Positions 12,669 to 23,580 of a stretch of DNA of 40,231 nt are shown here, piece by piece. Both the position numbers and the translations under genes were made by a program. The notes under the pieces were generated by a model, which did not search any database, was not told the DNA's origin, and worked only from the letters and a program-made list of their open reading frames with translations. This DNA comes from Chromera velia (lineage: Eukaryota; Sar; Chromeraceae). How positions within the stretch are numbered: position 1 is the stretch's first letter; each line of letters opens with the position of its first letter. Location of the stretch: positions 1 to 40,231 of the forward strand of contig JAHBMJ010000588.1 in the NCBI GenBank assembly GCA_018398765.1, written 5' to 3'.

Positions 12669-14372
12669 GCACGCACGCACGCACGCACGCACAAACACGG
12701 GCAGAGAGATAGATCGATCGGTTGATGAACGGAAGGACACGGATACAGAGAGAGAGCCAAAGGACAAAGAATACGCTGATCTAGACCGTGAACCTCATTC
12801 GATCACTCTTTCATTGAAAGGTGGGGGAAAACCCTCCTTTATCATTGGTTCCTTTGACGCAGCCCTTCGCTCTCTTGCCACACTTAGTCATCGACCCACA
12901 CCCCCTTCCTCCCAATTTTCTTACACACGTCCAGATAACAAGAATGAATGTCGGAACGAACGAATGGCTTTCTGAATGAATGACAGACGGATCCAACGAT
13001 AGAGAGAGAGCAAGGAAAACAAAAAAACTGACGAGAGCTCTTGTGCCCTCCATTTACTCGACAGCCCCTCCAAACAAATCAACGCCGTGTACTTCTCCAA
13101 ACCAATCCGCACCGCCCCTTCACACAACCGCATCCAAGCTGCCCTTTTTATACACGCCGACCGTCTCCGCAGACACCTGCGCAGTCCCTCCTTCTGTAAC
13201 CCCCTCAGTCTGGACACACGCCGCCACTGATCCAGGGCAGCTGCCAGACTCCGGCGACATCCCACAGACACCACCTGACGGACCCTGCTGAGATGTCCCT
13301 GCAGTGACAGCATTCGGGGGCCTCGAAGAACCCCGGCTGTCTCCTTCCACAAGCTAAACGCCTCTCTCTCCCCCCGCACACGCAGGCGAAGGGCCAGATG
13401 GCGGAGGAGGAATGACCTCCAGTGGTGTTCGGCCTCTGTCGCTCTGCAGCGTTCCTTTGCCAGAACATGCGCTAACGAGTCGAGCGCCGGGAGGGAGGGG
13501 CCAGGCCCCCCATAGAGACGGAGACGGAGAAAACACCTAGAGAGGAACGGCAAGAGAGAATGAACCAGACAGACTGCCCCCTGCTTTCTTCTCACCGTCT
13601 TGAGATCCCCGGAGATCGCTTCCACTTTCATCACATGCTCTTTCTCCTTCTCAGAGCGGACATGACGGCGCATCTGTGCAAAGAAGAATGCACAAAGAAA
13701 ACGCTCTCTCGCTCTTCCCATTCTGTACACAGAGCGAAAGACTGAAGAGAGATGATGGTGAAACATCTCCCCTTTCATCGTCTGATACCTCCTGAAAGCA
13801 TCTGTCAAAGTCAGGAAGTGCCCCAAGGCATGGGAATGCGAGGGATCTGCGGCCTTTGCCTTCTTCACGCTTTCGGTCAATGTAGAGATCCACTGTTCCC
13901 CCAAGTCCGGCGTCTCCGCTTTCAGGAGCAGAAGCTCCAACTTTTTGAAGTCGGGACCTAATGCGTATTGAACCGCAAACTGAGTCGGATGTCTCTTCAC
14001 TGGCATCTTCTTGACTTCTATGATACTTACAAGGGCAATACATTTCTTCACCTCCAGCCTGTCTTGGGATCGGAAAGAAATGAAGAAGTTGTGCTGTAAA
14101 GCGAACCATTCCGAAACCCAGCGCTTCCTGTAATTACCTTTCAAACGGAAAAGCGAAGACTGCAGCTCAATGACATCCTCATCAAATTTCTTTTTCTCTG
14201 AGTCCATGGTGGTACGCTGGCGCTTCCCTGCACTTGCCCGCTCGCTGCTGGACGGTTGTGCAACAGGTGCGTCCTCCTGTGCAGGATCAGAAGAAGTGTT
14301 GTCCGCCCGTTGACGAGGAGGGGAGGTCGCCCTCCAGGTCCCCTTTTTTCGCTCTTCTTTCTTGGGTGGCAT
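4171..14372 (-). CDS. PH-domain protein with Sfi1-like Trp repeats and a very long disordered tail
   Basis: Start ATG at 14,372 (MPPKKEERKK). A phase-consistent chain of exons can be read: 14372-13033, 12330-12165, 11893-11612, 11305-11243, probably one small exon near 11.1 kb, 10962-10489, 9677-6112, 5958-5887, 5742-5257, 4850-4171 (TGA). This gives about 2,380 residues. Residues 70-172 form a PH domain, with the basic strand LKGNYRKRWVSEWF and the C-terminal helix Trp at 161 (GEQWISTL). Trp at 318, 342, 383, 413 and 441 sit in basic helices (AFSLWK, ALDQWRR, AAWMRL), and more occur in later exons (WRAQELS joined to WAMRTWTVF). This resembles centrin-binding Sfi1 repeats. From exon 9677-6112 on, the chain is Gly/Ser/Pro/Arg-rich and disordered, with short Glu/Arg coiled coils (LLLREEVQEQREKQRQRQAE) and a final coil near EMDEILERLRWKEKDK. 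Likely role (inferred): membrane or phosphoinositide-linked cytoskeletal scaffold. Uncertain: possible extra short introns within 13,537-13,730, the small linking exon, and whether one transcript covers all of it. Confidence 0.6.
11896..11947. repeat. (AC)n microsatellite in an intron
   Basis: An AC dinucleotide run interrupted by AT steps sits directly before a minus-strand 3' splice site, so the pre-mRNA has (TG)n followed by TTGCAG. A second AC run followed by a GCAC array lies at 12,638-12,692 in the preceding intron of the same gene. Both explain the Cys/Val-rich frames that appear there. Confidence 0.85.
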
Positions 14373-14852
14373 TTTTGCTGGCTCGAAATGGAGATCTGGT
14401 CGAAGACAAATCGTACGGCTGAATGGCACTCTGTGCCTTTCTCCGACGTGTGCGTGAGAAGATGCACATGTGAGACAAAAGAAACTGCATGATCGAAGGG
14501 AACGATGCATGGTATTAATATCTTTTTCCACCTTCAGTTTGCCAAGCACTCAGTTCCTCAGTTCATCTCAGTGCATGCAGGCGCGAGCGCGGGCCGTGCA
14601 TGCGCAACGATCCGGTCCTTCACAAAAAGAACTTTTTGCGCCATGCGCTGCACGCCATACAGGCCAGGCATGGCCATTGGCCAGGCATCTGACTGAGTCA
14701 CCGTGTCAGATGAAAACGTTCGAAAGCGCACATCCGACGTCAAGTCACAGTGGCAGTCACCGCATATATAGAGACATACATGTAGTAATATATCAATAGG
14801 TTTTTCTGTGTCGTGCTTTTGTCATTTTCCTTTGTCGGTTGCTGGTCCAACT
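14373..14852. promoter_or_regulatory. Divergent intergenic promoter region with two TGCATGC motifs
   Basis: This 480-bp gap separates two start codons that point away from each other (14,372 minus and 14,853 plus), so it must hold both 5' ends. TGCATGCA occurs at 14,572 and TGCATGCG at 14,597, 25 bp apart. TGCATGC is a known ApiAP2 target in apicomplexans, which are relatives of chromerids; a role here is inference. The stretch also holds a near-palindrome TGGCCATTGGCCA at about 14,670 and a repeated GGCCAGGCAT. I see no clear TATA box. Confidence 0.45.
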
Positions 14853-15563
14853 ATGTTCAGAAGTGTCGGTTCGATTTGCCTTCTGTTGCTTGCAGCAGTA
14901 AGGCAGGTTCATGGAGTGTGTTACATGATTGGAGATGACTGTGCGGCCTGCTGGAAAACCATCGTTTCAACATCTACTGTAACACTTGACGTCTGCCCCA
15001 CTGGTCTCGCACTTGAATGGATTGATGAGCCCCTAGACGAATTCGACGAAAGCACAACCGACTCAGTCAGTGCGTTGTTTGCATGCATGTGTGTTGGAAC
15101 AACGCGTCCTTTGTGTAAATTCAATACGTAGTGCAAAAGCATACCAAATGACCGGCCTTCCCTTGCAGGCAGCCTACCGCTTCACCGTCGATACAAACAG
15201 CTATCCGACCGCGCAGGTGTCGGGAGTCGACATCAGCCACGCCAACATCCATTCATGTCTTCAGAGTGTGGGAGCATGGTCAGTCGCTTATATTAATACA
15301 TACATCGAAATATATATATAGGTCAGTCATTTTCCGTTCGAATTTCAAATCCTTTGTCGACCGTCTACCCACCTCATTAGCGTACAGGGCTTTGTATTTA
15401 CACATTTTCGAAGTTCTGAATTCTGTTTTCCCTTCTGCTCTGTTGCAGCACCCCCTTCATCTCCAACACACCAGGTACGTCAACGTCGACAAAAAGATGC
15501 AACAGAAGAATGAAGAATGAAAAGGTGGCCTAGATGCCTGGTCCTCATTACACACGCACGCAC

Positions 15564-15621
<58 letters not shown>

Positions 15622-16615
15622 CGTGTCGACGATTCTGTTTTAAGCTTCCCTTTGAGTTCTCTACTCACTGCGTGGAAAGGACCATATATTGGTCCTCTTT
15701 TGTTTTCCCAAGGAAACTGTATCACTGAACGACGTGCTGGACGGCCAATCGCAGTATCGTCTGCTGCTCTTTTCCGCCTAGAAGAACATTGCCCTGTCTG
15801 TCCATGTGTTGGTGTTTGTGTGTCCCTGCATGCCAAAAACACAAACATGTGCAGGCCTGGCGACTCATACATCTGCCCTGACGGGCGATCTGACAGGATC
15901 GGCCTCGGCCATGACTGCCACCTTCACTTCGGACGTCCAACTAGAGGCTGGGTCCTACACCGTGATTGCGCATGTACGCTACTACAGTCCCGACACAGAC
16001 ACGAAGTGGGACATCGCAATGGGTACTATCACTTGGGAGGGACCTCCGATGGGACCTGCACGCCTTGTGCAGCGGGGACATACTCAAACTCTACAGGGGC
16101 GTTGGAGGTGCGTGTGGGTCGGAGAGATGTGCATTGTGTGCATGCAGGGGGGGCCGGGATTTCGGTGGAAGGGGGGAACGAGGGAGGAAAGGATTCGTCT
16201 CCTTTTCGCTTTTGTCACGTTCTAGCATTACGGAAAGGAGGTAGACGGAAGAGAAAAATATCAAATGAGAGGGGGGAGAGAGCTGCTTCGATCATTTTAT
16301 TGTTATGTTCTGGGCCCATGCAGAGCTTTCCTTTATCGATTTGATTCCTAGAGAGCAAAGGAATGTGTTGGTCATTTTGGGACGGGCAGAAAGAACCTTA
16401 AACTCCCTGTCCAGCACAATTAATCGACACCGACTTTGCCCTGACGGACCAGTTGCCCTCTTTGAAATCCCTTCAATTTCCCTTTCCATTCACTCACATC
16501 TCCCCTCCTCCCCTCTTTGCAGTGCACAAGCTGCGACGCAGGGTACTACAGCAGTAGTGCAGGTGAGCGAGCGGGTGCCTTCTCTTTCTCTCTCTCTCTC
16601 TCACACACACACACA

Positions 16616-16646
<31 letters not shown>

Positions 16647-16685
16647 GTTCGTTCGTTCGTTCGTTCTTTCTTTCTGTCTGTCTTG

Positions 16686-16747
<62 letters not shown>

Positions 16748-16792
16748 GTCTGTCTGTCTGTCTGTCTTTCTTTCTTTCTTTCTTTCTTTCTC

Positions 16793-16835
<43 letters not shown>

Positions 16836-18329
16836 CCTTTCTGTGAAGTCTCATAGAAACAAGAAGAAAGGCGATACAGACAAACACATCCTCAATGCAT
16901 TTTTGTCGGTCTTTTTGTCTTCTTACAAGGCCTTCCTCATTCGTGCATGTATCTGTGCACAGATCGATCGAGCTCCGGTGTTTTGCTTCTTCTCACGGTT
17001 CTCTTGCTTTTCCATGAAATCTCTCCGTCTTTTTGTCTTCTGGTATCAACCTTGACCCGTCACGATCGTTTGCTTCTCTCCAACCCTCTTTCGCCTCATC
17101 CCCCCGCTCTCTCTGCAATGCAACTGCAGCCTCGACCTCATGCGACGCCTGCCCGGCCGGACAATATCGGGGTTCCTCAGACGACGCCTCAGCCTGTCTC
17201 CGCTGTGCAAAGGGAACGTATGCCACCTCCACAGCCTCCAGTGCCTGCACAGCCTGTGCAAGCAGCAAGACCACCCCCGGACTGGGGTCTATTGAGGCCA
17301 CAGATTGCACTTGTGATTCTGCCTATTATCTCAACAAACAGGTCAGTCGGTCAGTTGGGTATTGAGCCTAGAGGGGAGAAGACATAAAGCATGCACGCGC
17401 ATCCAGTTATCGTCCGCCCCGCAGCTAATCTCTCCATGTACTTCTCTCTTCCTTACTTTGTTTGCTTCCGTCCCTCCCTCCGTTTCGTGCCGAGGCTCGC
17501 CTCCATTCGATACGACCGGCTGGTTCCCTGCACGCATGCACGCATGCAGACCGACATGTGCGTGTCCTGCGAAGGCCTCGAGCACCTAAACTGCACAGGG
17601 GGTGACTCCCTCCCCCTGAGTGCGGCTGGGTACTGGACACGACCGGTGGACAACCCAGGGTCCTTCACGGCACCTGAAACCTTCAAATGCAAGTGAGTCC
17701 AAGTGCAAGTGCAAGTGCAAGTCAGCCAGACAGACGGCCCATGCAACGACAGACGGCCCATGCAAGTGCAAGCCTGAGGCCAAGAGTATCTAGCAAAAGA
17801 TAGAGAGGGAAAAGTAAGAAAGTGAGAAAGCTCAAGGGCAAACAGAGGAACAAGAGAAAAGTGACAAAACTGTAGAAAGGCTTTCTTCCAGTTCTCAAGG
17901 CCTCCACCTGGGTGTTGTTTTACTTGCGAATACACAACCATAGAATTTCACACGCAGGCGCCAGAGCTCTCGCCTTTGAAGGAAGTCCAACGGAACGGAG
18001 TCTCTTTTTTTTTTTCGCAGAAGTACCCAAAAACCCTTTATCATGATTGGTTGATGAGTATTTATCTGTTTCCATACATGATCGATCGATGTGCATGACG
18101 GATCCATTGATCAATCAATCGATCATCTCGGCTGCCTGCCTGCAGGACCCCTGGGGCATGCCTTGGAGGAACTTTTGACACCACTCTCTCGGGAGCTTCT
18201 ACAGTCAACGCGGCAGCAAGCTCCTCTGTCGGGGCCTACTCTTCCATTAACGTCACTCAGGCCTCTGCTCAGTGCAACGGCCAGAGAACAGGATTCATGT
18301 GCGAAACCTGTCCGGAAGGGATGTACAAG

Positions 18330-18361
<32 letters not shown>

Positions 18362-20579
18362 TCAAGTAAAGTAGAGGAAAGACGACATAGTCTGTCTGTC
18401 AATTTGTGCGTCTGCTGAGTGTACTCGTTCTCTTCAAGAGGATGGGTATTCTTTTGTCCTGCGTTTTTATCAAAACTCGTAAACCTGTTCACCCTATTTG
18501 GCGCTTTCGGTTCTCTTCTGATCTGTTTGCTTGCGATCGGATGAATACGGCCTTCAACGGGAAGGCGTTTTGCGAACCAGATAGAAATATTGAAGGCGAA
18601 ATGACAAGTGAAAGTGAGTGGCCAAAGGAGAAAGCTGGCTGTTCTTGCTCTTCTGCACAACCTCTCTCGTCCGATGTATCCCTCTCTCCTTCCCCCCTCT
18701 CTCACTCCGTCGCCGACGACGAAGCTTCCCTTCGAGATGCCGCGTCGTGCCCCTTTCGTGTGCTACACTCTTGAACGTGCAACATGCATGCATGCTTGTC
18801 GATCTGCAGAGTGGAACCGACTGCGCATCATGCGAGGCGTCCAACATGTCCTGGCCCTTGTTGGTCGTCATCGTGGGTGTTCTGATTCTGATGGTCATCT
18901 TCTACTACGCAATCAACGGAAGCTACACGGCGCAGTACTCTCCCATCATGGGACTGGTCGCGTCCCTGTCCATCGTCTTCCTCTTTGCACAGGTCTGTCG
19001 GAGGATCTTGTGTGTATTGTTGTTTATGTGTGTATGTTGTATTTATGGTCATTTCTCTGGACAGGCACAGCGAATTGGCGCATGCACTATAAACGCTAAA
19101 TTTTCATTTTATTGTTGTTACTGCATATGTCCACTCGGTGGGTCGGAAGGAATCTTTACCTTAGAACTGTAGTCCATGGGCTGTCCGTCTGGATCTTCGC
19201 GTGTGTGCGCGTGTCTCCCTCCCTCTCTCACTTGACTTTCTTCTCTTGGTCGCCTCCTCATCGTCTCACTCATCTATTTTACGTCTACTTGCGTCACTGC
19301 ATGCTCTCTTGTTTCCGTTACATCTGTTCCGAGTTTGTTTTGTCTGTCTGTCTGTCTGTCTGCCTGCCTGCCTGCCTGTCTGTCTGTCTGTCTGTCTGTC
19401 TGTCTGAAAAAGAAGCCACACAGTCTGTCTGACTGTCCTCTGCGCAGTACGTTTCGGTGTTGAACAGCATCGACGTCTCGCTGCCTTCGGAGCTGACGGG
19501 AATATTCAGATTTCTCGAGTACATCTCTCTGGACTGGGACGGTCTCAGACAGGAGTGCGCGTTCACAGACGCCACCCCAATTGAGGCACGTCGATGAATC
19601 ATGGAGCAAAGCGGTGAAATGTTCTTTGTGATGGTCATCAGAGAGGGGAGAGGAAATTGAATGAAGAGTGAATGAATGGTCGCATACACATGCAGGTACA
19701 TGGAAGAGCAGACCATACAGAGATATTCGCGTTGAAGCGCAGCATTGACTGATAAGCGGAAAGCAAAATTCAAGGAAGCGTTCTTCTTCCTCGTTTTCTT
19801 CTCACATCAACGTCCAGCGTGTGGTTTCCTTCCCACATACTTTTTTTTTTCCTGTTTCACCTGTGTGTGCCTTTCTTTCTCTCTCGCTTCTCTGTGCAGC
19901 AATTTACGACACAGGTGATGCTTCCTTTCATCTTTACCGCCATGTTCTTCTCCGTCTACGGACTCACTCTCCTACTCCACAGGTCTGTTGGTTCATTCAT
20001 TCGTTGGTCTTACTCAAACAACACAATCCGAAGTCATTCCAGAGATCTATTCACTTCTCATCCAGCGACAAATGCTGCCTGGGACAATGCACAATGCAGA
20101 ATGCCGAAAACGTCAGACCCCGAAATATTGTTTTTCACAAAGGACCTGCATGTCCCCCCTTTGACAAAACACAGCCTCGATCGATGCCGCGACTGTCTTC
20201 CTTCACTGCAGATTCCTCCCACGCTTTCAGCCTTGGGAACTAGACAAGGTGCTCAACGTTTTGGGTTTTGTCCTCCAAATCGTGTACGTGATCCTGTCTG
20301 TGAACAGCCTGAAGCCATTCGACTGTGTATCCCACCCGTCGGGAGACAGGACACTCCGCACGTTCCCAGACGTCTTTTGCAGAACAGCAGGTTGGTTGGT
20401 TCGTTGGTCTCTCTCTCTGTCTCTCCTCGCGTTAAACAAACCTTCTTGGCATGTTTGCCTGTCTGTGTGTCTGTGTGTCTGTCTGTCTGTCTGTCTGTCT
20501 ATCTGTCTGTGTGTCTGTGTGTCTGTCTGTGTGTCTGTCTGTCTGTCCGTCTGCCTGCCTGCCTGCCTGCCTGCCTGGC

Positions 20580-20611
<32 letters not shown>

Positions 20612-22436
20612 GGTCGGTCGGTCGGTCGGTCGGTCGGTCGGTTATTTGTCTGTCTATTTGCTTATTTGCCTATCTGTCTGTATCTTTGATCGTTTGTATG
20701 TGTTTCTTCCTGTCTGTGTCGGCACCTGTGTACAAGTGCATATCAATTTGCGCTGTCAAAAAGTTTCGCATATCAGTGTAGACGTTCGTCCTTGGCGCTG
20801 TTTACTTCCCCACTATGAATACCTCCACCAAAAAGAGCAAAACAGCAGGAAGAGCTGTATGAGCAGTTTTTCATCTTAGCTTCAGTGGTCGAGCAAAGAA
20901 AAGGGAAGGCTCTGAAAAAGAGAAACGAAATGACCTTCAGCAAATACGAACAGGCAAAGAACGAACCTTTCTGGGATAGACGGACAAATTGAATCCTCGC
21001 AGTCGGCTTCCTTGTTTTTGACTTTGATTTTGCTCATTTTTCTGTGTTTCTTGTTTGGTTTTGTTTTTGCTTAATTGCCTTTGCTGCCTGCCTGCCTGCT
21101 TGCCTGCAGAGCACAACGACATGGTCATTTTGGGATCGTTCATGCTGATCATCTATCTGATAGGAATCCCTTTGTACCTTGGCGCTGTGTGTGTGTTTGC
21201 AAAGTGGTTCTCTGAAAGAGACAAGGGATTCACAACGAGGTACGTACGTGAGCTTGGAAAGACGACATCAACGATCCATCCCGTCGGATTTCTTTTGGTC
21301 CTTAGTTTTCTGCATGAGTTCCGCTTCTCCTTCTTCTTCTTCTTCTTCTTCTTCTGATCCTACAGTTGCATAAGCCACATAAATAAAAACTCCTCCATGT
21401 TTTTCGAGAGATCCCTCTTTGTGTCTCTTTCGCATTCTCACCAACCCTTGAGGGAAGTCATGCCCGACCTATCCCCTGTTGTGCTGAACGATCCTTGTGG
21501 AAATCTGTTTCCGTATGTGCACTCATCTGCATTGTTACGTACCGAAATTGTGTAACTGGACTATGAATCAACTGTCAAGAGAAACAGAAAATTGAGACCC
21601 ACTCAGCGTGCCTGACGGCGCTCCTCGTTTAGCTTTCTCTTTTTCTTTCCTTCTTGCTTTCTTTCTTTGTTTCTTTGATTTTTTCCTTCTCTAAGGGTTT
21701 TCTTCTTTTGTCCCTTTTGTGATCTGATAGAACTCCTTTCTTCCGTGCAGAAACAAGTTTCTCTTCGCTCGCTTCTCCCCTATCGTCTACTGGTGGGGGG
21801 TGGTGGTGCTGATGAAGAACGTCCTGTTCGCCGTCATCCCAGTCCTTGCCCCAGACAACGCCATCTTCGTCCTCCTGATGCTGGGAGTCATGAACATGTG
21901 CTTTGCTGTCGCTCAGGTCGGCTCTTTTGTCTGTGGCAAAAGGCCAATGCAGTGCTTGTCTGTGTGTGTGTGTGTGTGTGTGTCGTGATTCTTGTTGGTT
22001 GGGGGGTCAAATTTCCGTTGGGGACCGACGGCACCCCCCCCGCGGACACCTCCCCCCTCACTCCCCCCTTCCCTTCCGTCCACCATTTCTCCCCTTCCCC
22101 TGCATGTGTTTGCCTGAGACCCCCACGGTGGGTGCCTCTTCGATCGAAGGAAGCAGACCCGTGATGCCGTCCATAGAGATAGAGAGTTTCAGTTTTGCCA
22201 GAAGACCGCAAATCAATTGCACGTTTGTTGCATATAGTCGATGACTCATATGCAGACAGACAGACAGACAGACAGAGTATATTCGTTTCCTCTTTTTTTC
22301 CTTTTCTTTCTCTTCACTCACTGTGAATGCGGACAGACAGATAGACAGACAGACAGACATACAGACACACAGACACACAGGCACACAGACAGACAGACAG
22401 ACACACAGACAGACACACAGACAGACAGACAGACAA

Positions 22437-22473
<37 letters not shown>

Positions 22474-22689
22474 GAGACAGACAGACAGACACACACACAC
22501 ACACAGACAGACAGACAGACAGACAGACAGAGTATATTCGTTTCCTGTTTTTTTGCTTTTCTTTCTCTTCACTCACTGTGAATGCGGACAGACAGATAGA
22601 CAGACAGACAGACAGACACACAGACACACAGACAGATAGACAGACAGACAGACAGACAGACACATAGACACACAGACAGAGAGACAGAC

Positions 22690-22724
<35 letters not shown>

Positions 22725-22759
22725 NNNNNNNAGACAGACAGAGAGACAGACAGACAGAC

Positions 22760-22794
<35 letters not shown>

Positions 22795-23004
22795 GTATAT
22801 TCGTTTCCTCTTTTTTTGCTTTTCTTTCTCTTCACTCACTGTGAATGCGGACAGACAGATAGACAGACAGACAGACACACAGACACACAGACACACAGAC
22901 AGACAGACAGACCGACAGACAGACAGAAAGACAGACAGACAGACAGACAGAGAGACAGACACATAGACACACAGACAGACAGACAGACAGACAGAGAGAC
23001 AGAC

Positions 23005-23045
<41 letters not shown>

Positions 23046-23458
23046 CATAGACACACAGACACACAGACAGGCAGGCAGACAGACAGACAGATTTGCTCTT
23101 ACAGGACCCGCGCCTTCCGATTACTTCCATTTTTGATCCCGCTCTCAGAGGAAGTTTGACATCCCTTTCAACAAACGTGCTCATGAAAAGGACACCATCT
23201 CCGTCCGTGAATGCGCAAGATGCACTGCAGGCCTGGGAGTGACTCCTAGATTGATTAAACCGATGATTTTATGACTGACTGACTGACAGACTGACGGATT
23301 GAGTGGCTGACTGATGGATTGACTGGTGGGAATTTGTGACTGGTCAATGGATTGAAATAAATGCCCTCCCTGCAGGTCCGATTCTGGCCGTGGGTGGATA
23401 TGCTCTCCAACTACGTCGACGTCGCACTCTCTATCGGGGTCAGTCAGTTACCCAGTCA

Positions 23459-23503
<45 letters not shown>

Positions 23504-23544
23504 TCAGTCAGTCAGTCAGTCAGTCAGTCAGTTTGCGTCTGTGT

Positions 23545-23580
<36 letters not shown>

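Noticed and set aside
12529-12975. Plus-strand frame with His/Thr/Arg repeats
   Set aside because: It arises from an AC/GCAC microsatellite in an intron of the minus-strand gene.
13537-13730. Two intron-like stretches (13,730-13,674 and 13,595-13,537) with good pyrimidine tracts in the PH gene
   Set aside because: Splicing the second breaks the downstream Trp-repeat frame, which is open without splicing. The first is a multiple of three and cannot be decided, so I left the exon continuous.
15974-15987. A 14-nt GT...AG stretch (GTACGCTACTACAG) that would restore the frame in the Cys-rich exon
   Set aside because: It is far too short for a normal spliceosomal intron, and removing it destroys the well-formed [16 protein letters not shown] reading; a one-base slip further downstream explains the frame better.
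22250-23095. Long open frames on both strands made of repeated DRQT or SVCL units
   Set aside because: They are translations of the AGAC array, whose 4-bp unit keeps all frames free of stops; the region is within an intron.
22250-23095. Possible CRISPR-like array (regular cores between repeats)
   Set aside because: The regular part is a microsatellite and only three nearly identical cores occur; the context is a eukaryotic intron.
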